Notes: generated by a model from the sequence alone, not told the origin. Numbered from the stretch's first letter, positions 55,099-64,000 are shown. The stretch is 64,000 bases of DNA from Bacteroidetes bacterium ADurb.Bin174 (GCA_002070265.1 MWCX01000040.1:1-64000); one strand, 5' to 3'. Numbers and translations are program-made.

Positions 55099-55624
55099 GG
55101 CGTAATTGTTTGAATATTTCCCAAATAATGATGCCTGCTGAAACGCTGACATTCAACGAGTGTTTGGTGCCATACTGCGGAATTTCAATGCAAGCATCAC
55201 ATTGATCAATGATTTTTTGTTGCACACCTTTGACTTCGTTGCCAAATACCAAAGCTATCTTTTGTCCGCCGGGAATACGCATATCGTATAAATTGGTGCT
55301 GCCCTCCGCTTGTTCGGCTGCATAAATTACATAGCCATCTTTTTTAAGCATCTCAACCGATTGGATGGCATCTTCAAAATATTTCCATTGCATGGTGTGT
55401 TCCGCACCCAAAGCGGTTTTGTGAATCTCTGCATGAGGTGGCGTTGAAGTAATACCGCATAGATGTATTTCTTCTACTAAAAAAGCATCGCAGGTACGAA
55501 AAACCGAACCTACATTGTGTAAACTCCTCACATTATCCAATACTACCACCAAAGGCGTTTTGTTTGCTTGCTCAAACTCCTTTGCAGTCAGACGATTTAA
55601 TTCCGTAATTTTAAGTTTACGCAT
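55082..55624 (-). CDS. SpoU/TrmH-family RNA 2'-O-methyltransferase
   Basis: A 180-residue SPOUT methyltransferase. The three family motifs are complete: motif 1 LDNVRSLHNVGSVFRTCDAF (about 29-48), motif 2 IALVFGNEVKGV (about 123-134) and motif 3 IPQYGTKHSLNVSVSAGI (about 148-165), which form the knot that binds S-adenosylmethionine. It is a minimal form without an RNA-binding extension, so the target (tRNA or rRNA) is not clear. It is coupled to the SUI1-type gene by a 17-base overlap, placing two translation genes together. Confidence 0.93.
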   Translation of the reverse strand: MRKLKITELNRLTAKEFEQANKTPLVVVLDNVRSLHNVGSVFRTCDAFLVEEIHLCGITSTPPHAEIHKTALGAEHTMQWKYFEDAIQSVEMLKKDGYVIYAAEQAEGSTNLYDMRIPGGQKIALVFGNEVKGVQQKIIDQCDACIEIPQYGTKHSLNVSVSAGIIIWEIFKQLRHGLER

Positions 55625-55650
55625 AAAATATTATTTAATACCTCCATCTT

Positions 55651-55690
55651 CACAACTCGGAACCCGCACCGCGGAACCCGCTACCTCGCC
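55651..55690. repeat. Degenerate third fragment of the intergenic repeat
   Basis: The sequence around CGCACCGCGGAACCCGC, just before the S41 peptidase gene end, resembles the GCACCACGGAAC block of the copies at 20521 and 51813. It is short and diverged, so its relation is probable but not firm. Confidence 0.35.
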
Positions 55691-56697
55691 CCCAACAACT
55701 GACACGCCCTTTCAATCAAGCTGTCCTTTCCCTTCGCTACATCAGCCGAATCCAAATCTATGCTGATATCCGGTTCAATGCCAAATTCAATATGTTGCAT
55801 ATTACCATCATACATCGGACTGGCAGAAAAACGAACCATCCACCCATTGGGAAGTTCATTGGAAGACGGCATACCTCCGCCACCGCCGGTTCGGTCGCCG
55901 ACGATTACCGTATATGGTGCATCCTTCATCATACACACAAACAAATTGGTAGCGCTGTAAGAAGCTCTGTTTGCCAACACCACCACGGGTCGCAACCACT
56001 GAATCTTTTCATGCGCTTCCGTCTTGACAGGTACCGGTTTAGAGAAATCCGAATGACCGGGACCCGTTTTATGTTGCAAATACATACTTACCGTATCTCT
56101 TTCAAAGAAGTAAGAAGCCAATTGTTTGCAAGTTTCTATAGAGCCTCCTCCATTATTGCGGACATCTATAATCAAACCGTGTTTACAATCTATGAAGTAT
56201 TGAAAAATGTATCTGATATTTCTATCTAAAAAACTATCTGAAAAGCTTGAATAATAGATATAGCCAACTTCCCCATCAGCTATACGCTGATATTTCAATC
56301 CGTTTACACTGCGGTAGTTGGCTCCGAGATAATGCTCTTGATATAAAAGCGATGCATTAAAATTCGGCGGATAATCCGTAAACCAATTCCAATAGCGGCT
56401 CCTGTCGAAAGATGAATATAAATTGACGTGCCCGTCTTTCAGTTCAGCCAGCATTTCAGACATGGCATCAAAAAAAGTGATCTCGTTCACAGTGTCATAC
56501 TTAAGTCTAGATTCATAAACTGTATAAATTGAGTCCCAGTTAATGTTTTTATAATCTAAATAACAATACTGCGTGTCAACGATTTTCCAGAGGGTCTCAA
56601 AATTTCCACGGTAAGTATTTGCAGGAGGATTAAAATCGTCCATGCAAGAAACAAGCGTTACCGTCAGTGATATCAGTAGAAAATATTTGGTTTTCAT
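55681..56697 (-). CDS. S41-family peptidase lipoprotein
   Basis: A 338-residue lipoprotein (Cys18 in TLVSCMDDF) of the S41 (C-terminal processing/tricorn-like) family. The core begins near DGHVNLYS; the family strand GLIIDVRNNGGGS (about 178-190) and the catalytic-serine region VVLANRASYSATNLF (about 240-254), followed by VGDRTGGGGG, are present. No separate PDZ domain is obvious. Proteins of this type in Bacteroidota are often annotated as hypothetical S41 proteases; the target is unknown. It follows the outer-membrane protein gene by 11 bp. Confidence 0.87.
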   Translation of the reverse strand: MKTKYFLLISLTVTLVSCMDDFNPPANTYRGNFETLWKIVDTQYCYLDYKNINWDSIYTVYESRLKYDTVNEITFFDAMSEMLAELKDGHVNLYSSFDRSRYWNWFTDYPPNFNASLLYQEHYLGANYRSVNGLKYQRIADGEVGYIYYSSFSDSFLDRNIRYIFQYFIDCKHGLIIDVRNNGGGSIETCKQLASYFFERDTVSMYLQHKTGPGHSDFSKPVPVKTEAHEKIQWLRPVVVLANRASYSATNLFVCMMKDAPYTVIVGDRTGGGGGMPSSNELPNGWMVRFSASPMYDGNMQHIEFGIEPDISIDLDSADVAKGKDSLIERACQLLGAR

Positions 56698-56708
56698 ACA
56701 AATTCTTT

Positions 56709-57584
56709 TTAAAGCCCGGGACTGACGAAGTTTTCAGGTTTGTTTGACTTCCAACCGGAAAATTTAATAAAATCATATTGAATTCCGAAGAATACCGAAA
56801 ATTCATTCATCTTATAAGGTTGCTCTCCGGTCTGATACTTAAGCAGGTGCATTAAAACGCCAACTGACCAGGAAGAATGTTTAAAAGGCATATTGAAAAT
56901 AATTCTTTGTTTGATGCCTTGTTTATTATGAAAACTTGAAAAATGAATGGTTTCGCCAATCTTCTTTGAGTTGTATATTTCATAATAACTCAAGCCGGGA
57001 TAAGGCACAAACATACAGCCCATCATTGGAAATTCAATTTGAGTACTGAGATTCAATATTCGTCTTTTTGTGGGTATCATGTACCTGAAACCAAGCATCC
57101 CATTCAGATTGGCAGCTAAATCCATGCTGTAAGGATTGTTTACATTGCGTGAATGTATCTTCATCCCAAAATCGACATCCACATTACCGCCGGCATGCAA
57201 CACAATATTGTCAATGTCGCGGTACTCATACAAAACACCATAAGCCGTATTGGCACCTAAATAGGTAATCAGTGCAGTTGATTGCGGATTCAGCGTCAGC
57301 GCACCCAAACCCTCTAATCTGGAATACTCCACTAAAGTCAAACGGCCAGGATCAAAATACCGATAATTACTGTAATCAAACCAGACTCCATATCCGCTGT
57401 AATTCAGTACTGACAAGTAAGGATCGACAAGTTCAACAATCGAAGCACCTGCGTAATTAAGCACATGATTCATGGAATACATTGTTTTTTCAGGTTCTGA
57501 TTGGGCTTGGAGGTGTAGTGTAAAAAAAATCAAGCTCGTAATGGAGATAGCTTTCTTGATTTTTCTGTTTAGAATCCTAACCAT
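56709..57584 (-). CDS. Predicted outer-membrane beta-barrel protein, unknown function
   Basis: A 291-residue exported protein. The ATG at 57584 (MVRILNRKIKKAISITSLIFF) gives a clear signal peptide cleaved near HLQAQ; a start 42 bases upstream would overlap the transporter gene more. The mature part has alternating strands with aromatic girdles (LSVLNYSGYGVWFDYSNYRYFDP, AYGVLYEYRDI, MNEFSVFFGIQYDFIKFSGW), as in small barrels. It resembles hypothetical DUF3316-like proteins of Bacteroidales, which is recollection and not checked. It overlaps the 3' end of the NSS transporter gene by 16 bases. Confidence 0.65.
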   Translation of the reverse strand: MVRILNRKIKKAISITSLIFFTLHLQAQSEPEKTMYSMNHVLNYAGASIVELVDPYLSVLNYSGYGVWFDYSNYRYFDPGRLTLVEYSRLEGLGALTLNPQSTALITYLGANTAYGVLYEYRDIDNIVLHAGGNVDVDFGMKIHSRNVNNPYSMDLAANLNGMLGFRYMIPTKRRILNLSTQIEFPMMGCMFVPYPGLSYYEIYNSKKIGETIHFSSFHNKQGIKQRIIFNMPFKHSSWSVGVLMHLLKYQTGEQPYKMNEFSVFFGIQYDFIKFSGWKSNKPENFVSPGL

Positions 57585-58933
57585 TTCCCCAAACCAATTT
57601 GATTTAAGAGAACAAGTATGATGCATAAAGGAGTAATGTATTTAACAAGAAAGACGAATGCACGGTAATAGGGTATGGGAAATTTACCGTAAGAACTGAT
57701 TTCTTCTTTGATTTTTTGTTTGCTGAGCACCCATCCCGTAAAGACGGAAATCATCAATCCCCCCAAAGGCATGAAAATTTTAGAAGTAACATTATCAAAT
57801 AAATCGAAAAAATTCATATTGAAAATTTTCACATCTTTCCATGCGCCAAACGACAAAGAAGCAAAAATCCCTAATATCATAATGACGGTGGCTACACTGA
57901 TGGTTGCCGCTGTTCTTTTCATTTTTATTTCTTCCACAAGAAATGCCACCACAACCTCCATGAGTGAGATTGCTGAAGTTAGAGCAGCCACACAAAGCAA
58001 AATAAAAAACAGGATTGCCCATACATACCCACCCGGAATCTGAGCAAAAACATTGGGTAAAGTGATAAAAACCAACTCGGGACCATAGGCAGGATCAATA
58101 CCTAAAGAAAAGACGGCAGGGAAGATGGCTACGGCAGCCAATACCGATACCAGGGTATCCAACATGGTTACCTCAAAAACGGTGTGAGAGAGATGATTTT
58201 TTCTATTGATATAAGATCCGTAAGTAATCATACATCCCATGCCCAAGCTAAGTGAAAAAAAGGCTTGTCCCATTGCGCTCAACACAACTCCGGAAGTGAT
58301 TTTACTGAAATCAGGACGGAAAAGATATTTCAAACCTACTGCTCCACCCGGCAAGGTGATAGACCTGATACCTAAGATGATAATAATAATGAGTAAAAGC
58401 GGCATCAAAAACTTGGTGCTTTTTTCAATACCGTCTTTTACGCCCAAAATGATAATCACTGTAGAAAAAATCATAAAAATGAACATCCAAAAAAGCGGAC
58501 GGTAAGTATCACTGCTGAAATCAGCAAACATCTGCGTTAAAGTAGTGGTGTCTTTATTAACAAATTGATTGCTGACGGCTTGATAGACATACTCCATAGT
58601 CCATCCCGATATGACAGAGTAAAAGCCCATGATCAGGAAAGCTGTCAATACACCCATCACGCCAATGAACCACCAGTGTTTCCCGGGTGCCAACTTTTTG
58701 AAAGCACCTACCGCATTGCTTTGACTCATGCGCCCAATCAAAAATTCCGACATCATCAAGGGCATGCCAAGCAGCACCACAAATGCCAAGTAAACAATTA
58801 AAAACGCAGCTCCTCCCGATTGCCCTAATTCATAGGGGAAGCGCCAAATATTACCAAGTCCGACTGCAGACCCGGCAGCAGCAGCGACAACCGCCATTTT
58901 ACTGCTAAAATTAATTCTTTGAACCTTGGACAT
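57569..58933 (-). CDS. Sodium-dependent transporter, NSS/SNF family
   Basis: A 454-residue neurotransmitter:sodium symporter-family protein with about 11-12 membrane helices. The sodium- and substrate-binding first helix is clear: AAAAGSAVGLGNIWRFPYELGQSGGAAF (about 17-44), and the TM6 region shows SLSLGMGCMITYGSY. Bacterial members carry amino acids (tryptophan, leucine, alanine) or tyrosine. It starts a minus-strand run with the outer-membrane protein and S41 peptidase genes; a functional link is not evident. Confidence 0.93.
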   Translation of the reverse strand: MSKVQRINFSSKMAVVAAAAGSAVGLGNIWRFPYELGQSGGAAFLIVYLAFVVLLGMPLMMSEFLIGRMSQSNAVGAFKKLAPGKHWWFIGVMGVLTAFLIMGFYSVISGWTMEYVYQAVSNQFVNKDTTTLTQMFADFSSDTYRPLFWMFIFMIFSTVIIILGVKDGIEKSTKFLMPLLLIIIIILGIRSITLPGGAVGLKYLFRPDFSKITSGVVLSAMGQAFFSLSLGMGCMITYGSYINRKNHLSHTVFEVTMLDTLVSVLAAVAIFPAVFSLGIDPAYGPELVFITLPNVFAQIPGGYVWAILFFILLCVAALTSAISLMEVVVAFLVEEIKMKRTAATISVATVIMILGIFASLSFGAWKDVKIFNMNFFDLFDNVTSKIFMPLGGLMISVFTGWVLSKQKIKEEISSYGKFPIPYYRAFVFLVKYITPLCIILVLLNQIGLGKWLGF

Positions 58934-59019
58934 GTTATCTATGGATATTGAGATGAAGAACCGACTAAACGTAGAGACGATTCAAAATGCCTCAAACGAT
59001 TCTGAGCACCTCACGATGA

Positions 59020-59027
59020 CAAAAGTA
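59020..59027 (-). promoter_or_regulatory. -7 promoter element upstream of the NSS transporter
   Basis: TACTTTTG on the minus strand matches TAnnTTTG. There is no -33 TTTG at the expected spacing. The leader would be about 80 nt. Confidence 0.4.
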
Positions 59028-59100
59028 ATATTTTTTTATCATTGTCTACCGGAAACATCACAAATTCAATTGAATTAATTAAAATTAGTTATAAAAACAC

Positions 59101-59108
59101 TATCTTTG
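59101..59108 (+). promoter_or_regulatory. -7 promoter element of rdgB
   Basis: TATCTTTG matches TAnnTTTG and ends 24 nt before the rdgB ATG. A -33 match is not clear. Confidence 0.55.
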
Positions 59109-59132
59109 CTACCCGATATTTTGATTTTTTAA

Positions 59133-59714
59133 ATGAAACGACTTGTCTTTGCAACTAATAATCAGCACAAATTAAACGAGGTTCGGCATATCTTACCTGC
59201 CGATGTGCCCATACTTAGTCTGCAGGATATTCATTGTTTTGACGACTTGCCTGAAACTGCAGAAACCTTGAAAGGAAATGCTTTGATGAAAGCTGAATAT
59301 GTTTACAACCATTACGGTTATAATTGTTTTGCAGAAGATACAGGATTAGAAGTTGAAGCATTAGGTAATCGTCCCGGGGTTTTTTCTGCCCGCTATGCAG
59401 GTGAAGATCATGATTCGGAACGAAACATTCAAAAGTTGCTGCATGATTTGAAAGAAGTTGAAAATCGCAAAGCACGGTTCAGAACCGTTGTTGCCTTAAT
59501 TGAAGGTGGAGACATACATTATTTCGAAGGCATAATTACAGGACGTATAACTACTCATCCTTCCGGTGAAGGAGGCTTCGGTTATGATCCTGTTTTTGTC
59601 CCCGACGGTTTTACCCAAACATTTGCAGAACTCGGCAACGATTTAAAAAATAAAATCAGTCACAGAGCGTTAGCTATAGATAAACTTAAAAACTATTTGA
59701 ACCGGTTCGGCTGA
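59133..59714 (+). CDS. rdgB: Non-canonical purine NTP pyrophosphatase (RdgB/HAM1 family)
   Basis: A 193-residue nucleotide-pool-cleaning enzyme that hydrolyses dITP, XTP and related nucleotides to monophosphates. Motifs [16 protein letters not shown] (about 5-20), [26 protein letters not shown] (with the catalytic Asp in EDTGL, about 68) and [15 protein letters not shown] are complete. Length is normal for the family. It precedes porZ by 49 bp, possibly in one transcript. Confidence 0.96.
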   Translation: MKRLVFATNNQHKLNEVRHILPADVPILSLQDIHCFDDLPETAETLKGNALMKAEYVYNHYGYNCFAEDTGLEVEALGNRPGVFSARYAGEDHDSERNIQKLLHDLKEVENRKARFRTVVALIEGGDIHYFEGIITGRITTHPSGEGGFGYDPVFVPDGFTQTFAELGNDLKNKISHRALAIDKLKNYLNRFG

Positions 59715-59763
59715 AACGAGCATGCAAGTTTTATCCGACAAGGAACATATCAATGATTAAAGT

Positions 59764-62100
59764 ATGAGAAAAGGCATCTTATCAATTATTGTCATTTTAC
59801 TTGCAACAGTTGTTGTTGCACAAACTGACAATCCGGTAGCTATGGGGAAATGGCGTACACATCTCGCCTACAACAGTGTTACGAAAATAACGCAGTCATC
59901 CACAAGCATTTATGCTGTAAGCGATGGAGCACTTTTTTCGGTGGGAAAAGAAGATAAAGATATTCAGGTCTTCAGTAAAATCAGCGGTTTGAATGATGTA
60001 AACATCATCAAAATTGAATACGATGAAGCCAACGACCAATTATTGATTGTCTATGAAAACGGCAATATCGACTTGATGCATGAAGTTGGTGTACATAATA
60101 TTTCTGATTTATTCAACAAGCAAATGAGTTCCAGTAAAACAATCAACGAAGTTTATTTTAAGGGGAATTTTGCTTATTTATCTTGTGATTTTGGGATCAT
60201 GGTCTTAAATCTTCTCAAAAAAGAAATTTCAGATACTTACTTCATTGGTCCGGATGCATCTGAAATTAAGGTTCTTTCTACAACCATCCATGACGACATC
60301 ATTTATGCATTGACAGAAGACGGGATTTTGCAGGCGGATGCAAACAATCGCAATCTTGTGAATTATGAATATTGGTATTCGTCGGACGGATTACCCGGAT
60401 CCGGTAAGTTTCAGAAAATCTTCACTTTTGCCGGGAAACTACTGCTTCTGCGTGACAATAAATTATACAAACAAGAAGATAATAACACCTGGAGTGATTT
60501 GCTCTCTGCGATTTCTATCGGGAAACTAAATATGTCTGACGGAAAACTCCTGGTAGGAAATGGCACAAACAACACATACGTGCTTAACGAGTCCTTCGAA
60601 ATGAGCACCATAGAAATTCCGGGGTCATCCGACATAGAGTATGACAAAAAGAATGATCTCTATTGGTTTGCGGGCGGTGAATCAGGAGTTATTTCTTATA
60701 AGTTTCAAGCAGATACAAATCCTACGGTTGAATACTACAAGCCTAATGGTCCGGCTCAAAATATCCCTTGGAGCATGACTTTCGCCGGAGAAAAATTGTT
60801 TGTGGTGAATGGAGGCAGGTGGGCATCCCAACACATGAGAAGCGCAAAAGTGATGATATATGAGAACAACTTCTGGAAAGTGATAGAAGAAACTCAAATT
60901 AAACCTTCGACAGGACGCAGTGCACTTGATTTTATGAATGTTGCTGTTCATCCACAAGACAATAAACATTTCTTTGTGACTTCCTATGGAACCGGTCTGT
61001 ACGAGTTTAGAGATGACGAATTCTATAAATGGCACAACCATAATAACAGTACTCTGAATAGCATTTTCCCCGGACAGGGTTCGGAATACAACTACATAAG
61101 ATTAGACGGAGCGATTTTCGACGAGAACAACAATCTGTGGGTTGCAAATACTTCTTCGTCTTCTCCTATTAAAATACTAAATAATGAAGGTGAATGGTTA
61201 CAATTAAATTATTCAGAAGCGACTTTACCTACACTTGGACATATTTTGATTTCAAATCAAAATCCAAATCAAAAATGGGTTTTATCTGTCAGAAGCAAAC
61301 CAGGTATTTTCATATGGGATGACAATAATACCCTTACGGATGAGAGTGATGATAAAAGAAGGTTCTTTTCACAATTTAATGACGTTGATAATTCGGGTGG
61401 AACAATAACTCCTACCTATTTCTACTGTATAGAACAGGATAATAATGGTGTTATGTGGGTAGGCACTGATATGGGTCCCCTACTTTTTCACAATCCGTCC
61501 AATGCTTTTGATCCGGGCTATACCTGCTCAAGGGTTAAAATCCCAAGAAATGATGGCACCGACTTAGCCGATTATTTGCTGCAAAATGAGAAAATAAAAG
61601 CTATAGTAATAGATGGCGCCAATCGAAAATGGTTGGGAACCGAAGGATCAGGATTATATTTAATGTCAGAGAACGGACTGGAAACCATTCATCATTTCAC
61701 TTCAGCTAACAGTCCATTGCTTTCTGACAATATTATGTCATTAGCACTAAATCCGGTATCCGGAGAACTCTTCATAGGTACCGGAAACGGATTGATTTCC
61801 TATCAGACGGATGCGGCAGAATCTAATAATATTTATGCTAACGTATATGCATACCCGAACCCTGTACGCGAAAACTACAACGGTATTATAACCATTGTCG
61901 GCTTAATTAATAAAACCCAAGTTAAAATAACAGACCTGAACGGTAATCTTATTTATCAAACCGTTTCAAACGGAAGTATTGCCACCTGGGACGGAAAAGA
62001 TTTTCACGGCAGGAAAGTAAACACAGGCATTTATTTCGCTATTTGTGCCAATGAAGATGGAACACAAAGTACCATTACAAAAATTATGGTGATAAATTAA
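59764..62100 (+). CDS. porZ: PorZ-like type IX secretion system surface protein
   Basis: A 778-residue exported protein with a signal peptide (about 1-19), beta-propeller repeats of the two-component-regulator type over about 25-680 (NNLWVANTSSS, GVMWVGTDMGPL, NRKWLGTEGSGLYLM), and a C-terminal T9SS-type sorting-like domain (YAYPNPVRENYNG ... ITDLNGNLIYQ ... NTGIYFAIC). Start (MGKWRTHLAYNSVTKI) and layout agree with PorZ, part of the T9SS attachment complex that in Porphyromonas gingivalis delivers anionic LPS to PorU/sortase. It would serve T9SS clients such as those at 1, 28064, 29411 and 32943. The call is by layout and motif memory. Confidence 0.8.
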   Translation: MRKGILSIIVILLATVVVAQTDNPVAMGKWRTHLAYNSVTKITQSSTSIYAVSDGALFSVGKEDKDIQVFSKISGLNDVNIIKIEYDEANDQLLIVYENGNIDLMHEVGVHNISDLFNKQMSSSKTINEVYFKGNFAYLSCDFGIMVLNLLKKEISDTYFIGPDASEIKVLSTTIHDDIIYALTEDGILQADANNRNLVNYEYWYSSDGLPGSGKFQKIFTFAGKLLLLRDNKLYKQEDNNTWSDLLSAISIGKLNMSDGKLLVGNGTNNTYVLNESFEMSTIEIPGSSDIEYDKKNDLYWFAGGESGVISYKFQADTNPTVEYYKPNGPAQNIPWSMTFAGEKLFVVNGGRWASQHMRSAKVMIYENNFWKVIEETQIKPSTGRSALDFMNVAVHPQDNKHFFVTSYGTGLYEFRDDEFYKWHNHNNSTLNSIFPGQGSEYNYIRLDGAIFDENNNLWVANTSSSSPIKILNNEGEWLQLNYSEATLPTLGHILISNQNPNQKWVLSVRSKPGIFIWDDNNTLTDESDDKRRFFSQFNDVDNSGGTITPTYFYCIEQDNNGVMWVGTDMGPLLFHNPSNAFDPGYTCSRVKIPRNDGTDLADYLLQNEKIKAIVIDGANRKWLGTEGSGLYLMSENGLETIHHFTSANSPLLSDNIMSLALNPVSGELFIGTGNGLISYQTDAAESNNIYANVYAYPNPVRENYNGIITIVGLINKTQVKITDLNGNLIYQTVSNGSIATWDGKDFHGRKVNTGIYFAICANEDGTQSTITKIMVIN

Positions 62101-62112
62101 CTAGTATGCAAT

Positions 62113-63147
62113 ATGGTGGAACATAGGATCTTGCGGGTGGACTATGTGAAGGCTATCAACATATTTTTTGTTGTCCTTAGCCATACTGCATTGTCTGTGA
62201 GCTACACAAAATTTATATATGCATTCCACATCCCATTGTTTTTTTTTCTTTCAGGTTATTTTTTTGATTATTCAAAATATTCGAATTTCTATCAATTCTT
62301 TAATAAGAGATTCCGCCAGTTACTAATTCCTTATTTCGTTATTAATTTTCTTACTTATTTAGCGTGGTTATTCATCGGAAGACATACTGGTGAAGATGCG
62401 TCGCTTCAAATAAATTTATTAGAACCTTTCTACGGAATTTTTTATGGTGGTCATAAGGGATATTTTCTACATCATAATGCACCCATGTGGTTTTTGCCTT
62501 GTTTGTTTTCAACTGAAATGATATTTTATCTGCTTTTTAAAGGTAAATCCAAAATCGTACATTATGCTTTTATTATAATCTTATTAGGTCTCGGCATTTA
62601 TGGAAATTATTACAATAACATTTCCTTGCCGTGGGGATTAAGTGTTGTACCTACAACTGCAATTCTATACGGTTTAGGCTCATGGTTTAATTATAAAGTC
62701 AAACATAAATTTACCTATAAAAAATACCTGGCTCTTGTCCCTTTGTCTTTTTTAGGTTTGTTGATTTTTGCATCCTTGAATATAAAAGTCAGATTGTCAG
62801 CCGCTGAATACGGTAATTATTTCTACTTCTGGACAGCTGCATTATGTGGTATCTTATTTTTTGTATCCATCGGTAATTTGATGGAACACCTGAGTCTTAA
62901 ATTTGAAGTCAATCTTAAATTTTTACAGTTTATCGGACAAAATACATTGTTGATTTTCTCGTTTCATCTTTTAGCCGGGGGCTTACTGAAAGGATTCACA
63001 TATTACTTGCTAAAATTACCGCTTGATATTTATCAACTTGCATGGGTAAACCATATTTACAGTCTGCTGTCTATCTTGTTATTAGTTCCTCTTATTCTCA
63101 TCATTAATAAATATGCTCCATGGTTAGCCGGAAAAAGAACAAAATAA
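62113..63147 (+). CDS. Integral-membrane acyltransferase (acyltransferase-3 family)
   Basis: A 344-residue multi-pass protein of the acyltransferase-3 (OafA/NodX) family, which puts acetyl or other acyl groups on surface sugars. About ten hydrophobic helices are seen; the family N-terminus RVDYVKAINIFFVVLSHTAL carries the conserved His, and AFHIPLFFFLSGYFF and the Arg-rich loop NKRFRQLLIPYF are typical. The substrate is unknown. It starts 12 bp after porZ, and the next gene overlaps it by 28 bases, so an envelope-modification operon is likely. Confidence 0.88.
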   Translation: MVEHRILRVDYVKAINIFFVVLSHTALSVSYTKFIYAFHIPLFFFLSGYFFDYSKYSNFYQFFNKRFRQLLIPYFVINFLTYLAWLFIGRHTGEDASLQINLLEPFYGIFYGGHKGYFLHHNAPMWFLPCLFSTEMIFYLLFKGKSKIVHYAFIIILLGLGIYGNYYNNISLPWGLSVVPTTAILYGLGSWFNYKVKHKFTYKKYLALVPLSFLGLLIFASLNIKVRLSAAEYGNYFYFWTAALCGILFFVSIGNLMEHLSLKFEVNLKFLQFIGQNTLLIFSFHLLAGGLLKGFTYYLLKLPLDIYQLAWVNHIYSLLSILLLVPLILIINKYAPWLAGKRTK

Positions 63148-64000
63148 TTACTCAACTTTCTCAGTCATTAATATTCTTTGTCCTTCTTTGTACAATTTGG
63201 GTGGGAGTGTTTTTTATCCTTCCGGATTTTTTGGATAATCCCTTTCAAGGCCTCAAAGGACTTATAATCACTTTCTTATATTGGGGGGCAGTGAGTTTTG
63301 CATCAGGTTTTTTAATTTACCTGATGGCAATTAACAAATATGTTTTTGCCGTATTCTTTCCTGTCTTTTCCATATTGGGTGCTGTGATTGGATTTTACAG
63401 ATATGCTTTTAAAGCTTCATTGACACCAATGCTTATCGAAGTGACATTTAATGCCAGTCGTGAGGAGGTAACAACTTTGATTTCACCACAATTGATTGTT
63501 TTTATCTCGATATCATTTATAATCTCAATTTTTTTTGTGTTTTTAAGGTTTAAAAAAATCAAATCCAAACATCATCTTCTTCATCTTCTCCTGGCATGTG
63601 TCGGAATAATATTGGTTTTTAATCTTAGCAGAAGACTTACAACTAACCTTTTACAACGCTTCCCTTATAACGTATACTACAGCCTCTCTGAGTATTGGTC
63701 TCTACGTAAATCCATATCTCAAAAACGTATTAACTTTGACCCTGATTTTGTTTATCAACCTCATCAAAATGAAGACGATTCTGTGGCTGTAATATTAGTT
63801 TTGGGTGAAGCTGCACGTGCAGACCATTTTTCACTCAATGGATATCATCGGGACACTAACCCACTGTTAGCCAAACGTGAAAACCTTCACTCCTTGCCCA
63901 ATGTTTATAGCCACTATACCCATACCAATGCCAGCCTCCCGCACATTCTCACAAGGGCTGATAGTGCCAATTTAGACATAGCTTTTAATGAATATTCTTT
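63120..64000 (+). CDS. Phosphoethanolamine transferase (EptA-like), N-terminal part, cut by window end
   Basis: The open frame from the ATG at 63120 continues past the right edge; 293 codons are visible. Five hydrophobic segments lie in the first ~170 residues (for example SLIFFVLLCTIWVGVFFIL), followed by the start of the periplasmic alkaline-phosphatase-fold domain with ILVLGEAARADHFSLNGYHR near residue 225-245, the EptA-family metal-binding start. The nucleophile region reads THTNASLPHILTRAD, where a Ser or Thr would take phosphoethanolamine. It probably decorates lipid A or another envelope sugar. It overlaps the acyltransferase gene by 28 bases. Confidence 0.85.
   Translation, partial: MVSRKKNKIITQLSQSLIFFVLLCTIWVGVFFILPDFLDNPFQGLKGLIITFLYWGAVSFASGFLIYLMAINKYVFAVFFPVFSILGAVIGFYRYAFKASLTPMLIEVTFNASREEVTTLISPQLIVFISISFIISIFFVFLRFKKIKSKHHLLHLLLACVGIILVFNLSRRLTTNLLQRFPYNVYYSLSEYWSLRKSISQKRINFDPDFVYQPHQNEDDSVAVILVLGEAARADHFSLNGYHRDTNPLLAKRENLHSLPNVYSHYTHTNASLPHILTRADSANLDIAFNEYS

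Noticed and set aside
1-64000. CRISPR arrays, integrases, transposases, phage genes, rRNA and tRNA
   Set aside because: No regular spaced repeats, mobile-element proteins or recognisable RNA genes were found on either strand, so the accessory PUL shows no visible mobilisation machinery.

Overview
The window is a chromosomal segment of a member of the Bacteroidota, most likely the order Bacteroidales or a close relative. The evidence is two SusC/SusD polysaccharide utilization loci (PULs), a hybrid two-component regulator, an ECF-sigma/FecR pair, several C-terminal type IX secretion (T9SS) sorting domains, a PorZ-like T9SS protein, and repeated -7 promoter elements of the Bacteroidota form TAnnTTTG. 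I found no rRNA, tRNA, CRISPR array, transposase or phage gene. The genus cannot be fixed from this sequence.

Region 1 (1-12386, + strand) is a fructan PUL: the tail of a T9SS-sorted GH32 enzyme, SusC, SusD, a GH32 lipoprotein, a sugar-porter MFS permease, a PfkB fructokinase, then a hybrid two-component sensor/regulator with its own promoter and a periplasmic-binding-protein sensor. The logic is that surface enzymes and SusCD import fructan pieces, periplasmic GH32 releases fructose, the permease and kinase feed glycolysis, and the hybrid regulator senses the sugar. The set resembles the Bacteroides thetaiotaomicron levan locus.

Region 2 (12387-20617) is housekeeping: an MlaE-like permease, deoC and psd (minus), then purB, an MsbA-like ABC exporter and tyrS (plus), and a small membrane-tethered AraC-type protein. 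A 305-bp non-coding stretch follows (20313-20617), holding a palindromic repeat that recurs near 51.8 kb and, weakly, near 55.65 kb.

Region 3 (20618-46203, minus strand) is a 25-kb accessory PUL and the most unusual part of the window. Its order of transcription is: ECF sigma, FecR anti-sigma, STN-type SusC, SusD, two paralogous DUF4874/DUF4832 proteins (one with a swapped N-terminus), two very large beta-helix plus metallophosphoesterase T9SS proteins, a CBM9-like T9SS protein, a SusE/F-position lipoprotein, a GH31 enzyme, a DUF4832 lipoprotein, a GH109 alpha-N-acetylgalactosaminidase-type lipoprotein, and a heparan-alpha-glucosaminide N-acetyltransferase-like membrane protein. I infer a target with alpha-linked amino sugars, possibly carrying phosphate and partly de-N-acetylated. 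No characterised PUL with this set is known to me.

Region 4 (46204-64000) is mostly core metabolism: purD, an NtrC-type regulator lacking its DNA-binding domain, rpiB-thiL, asnS and korAB on the plus strand. On the minus strand are a SUI1-family factor, a SpoU methyltransferase, an S41 peptidase, an outer-membrane protein and an NSS transporter. Then come rdgB, porZ, a membrane acyltransferase and a truncated phosphoethanolamine transferase on the plus strand.

Domain calls rest on motif reading of the translated sequence, not on database searches. Residue positions are approximate unless a single residue is named.
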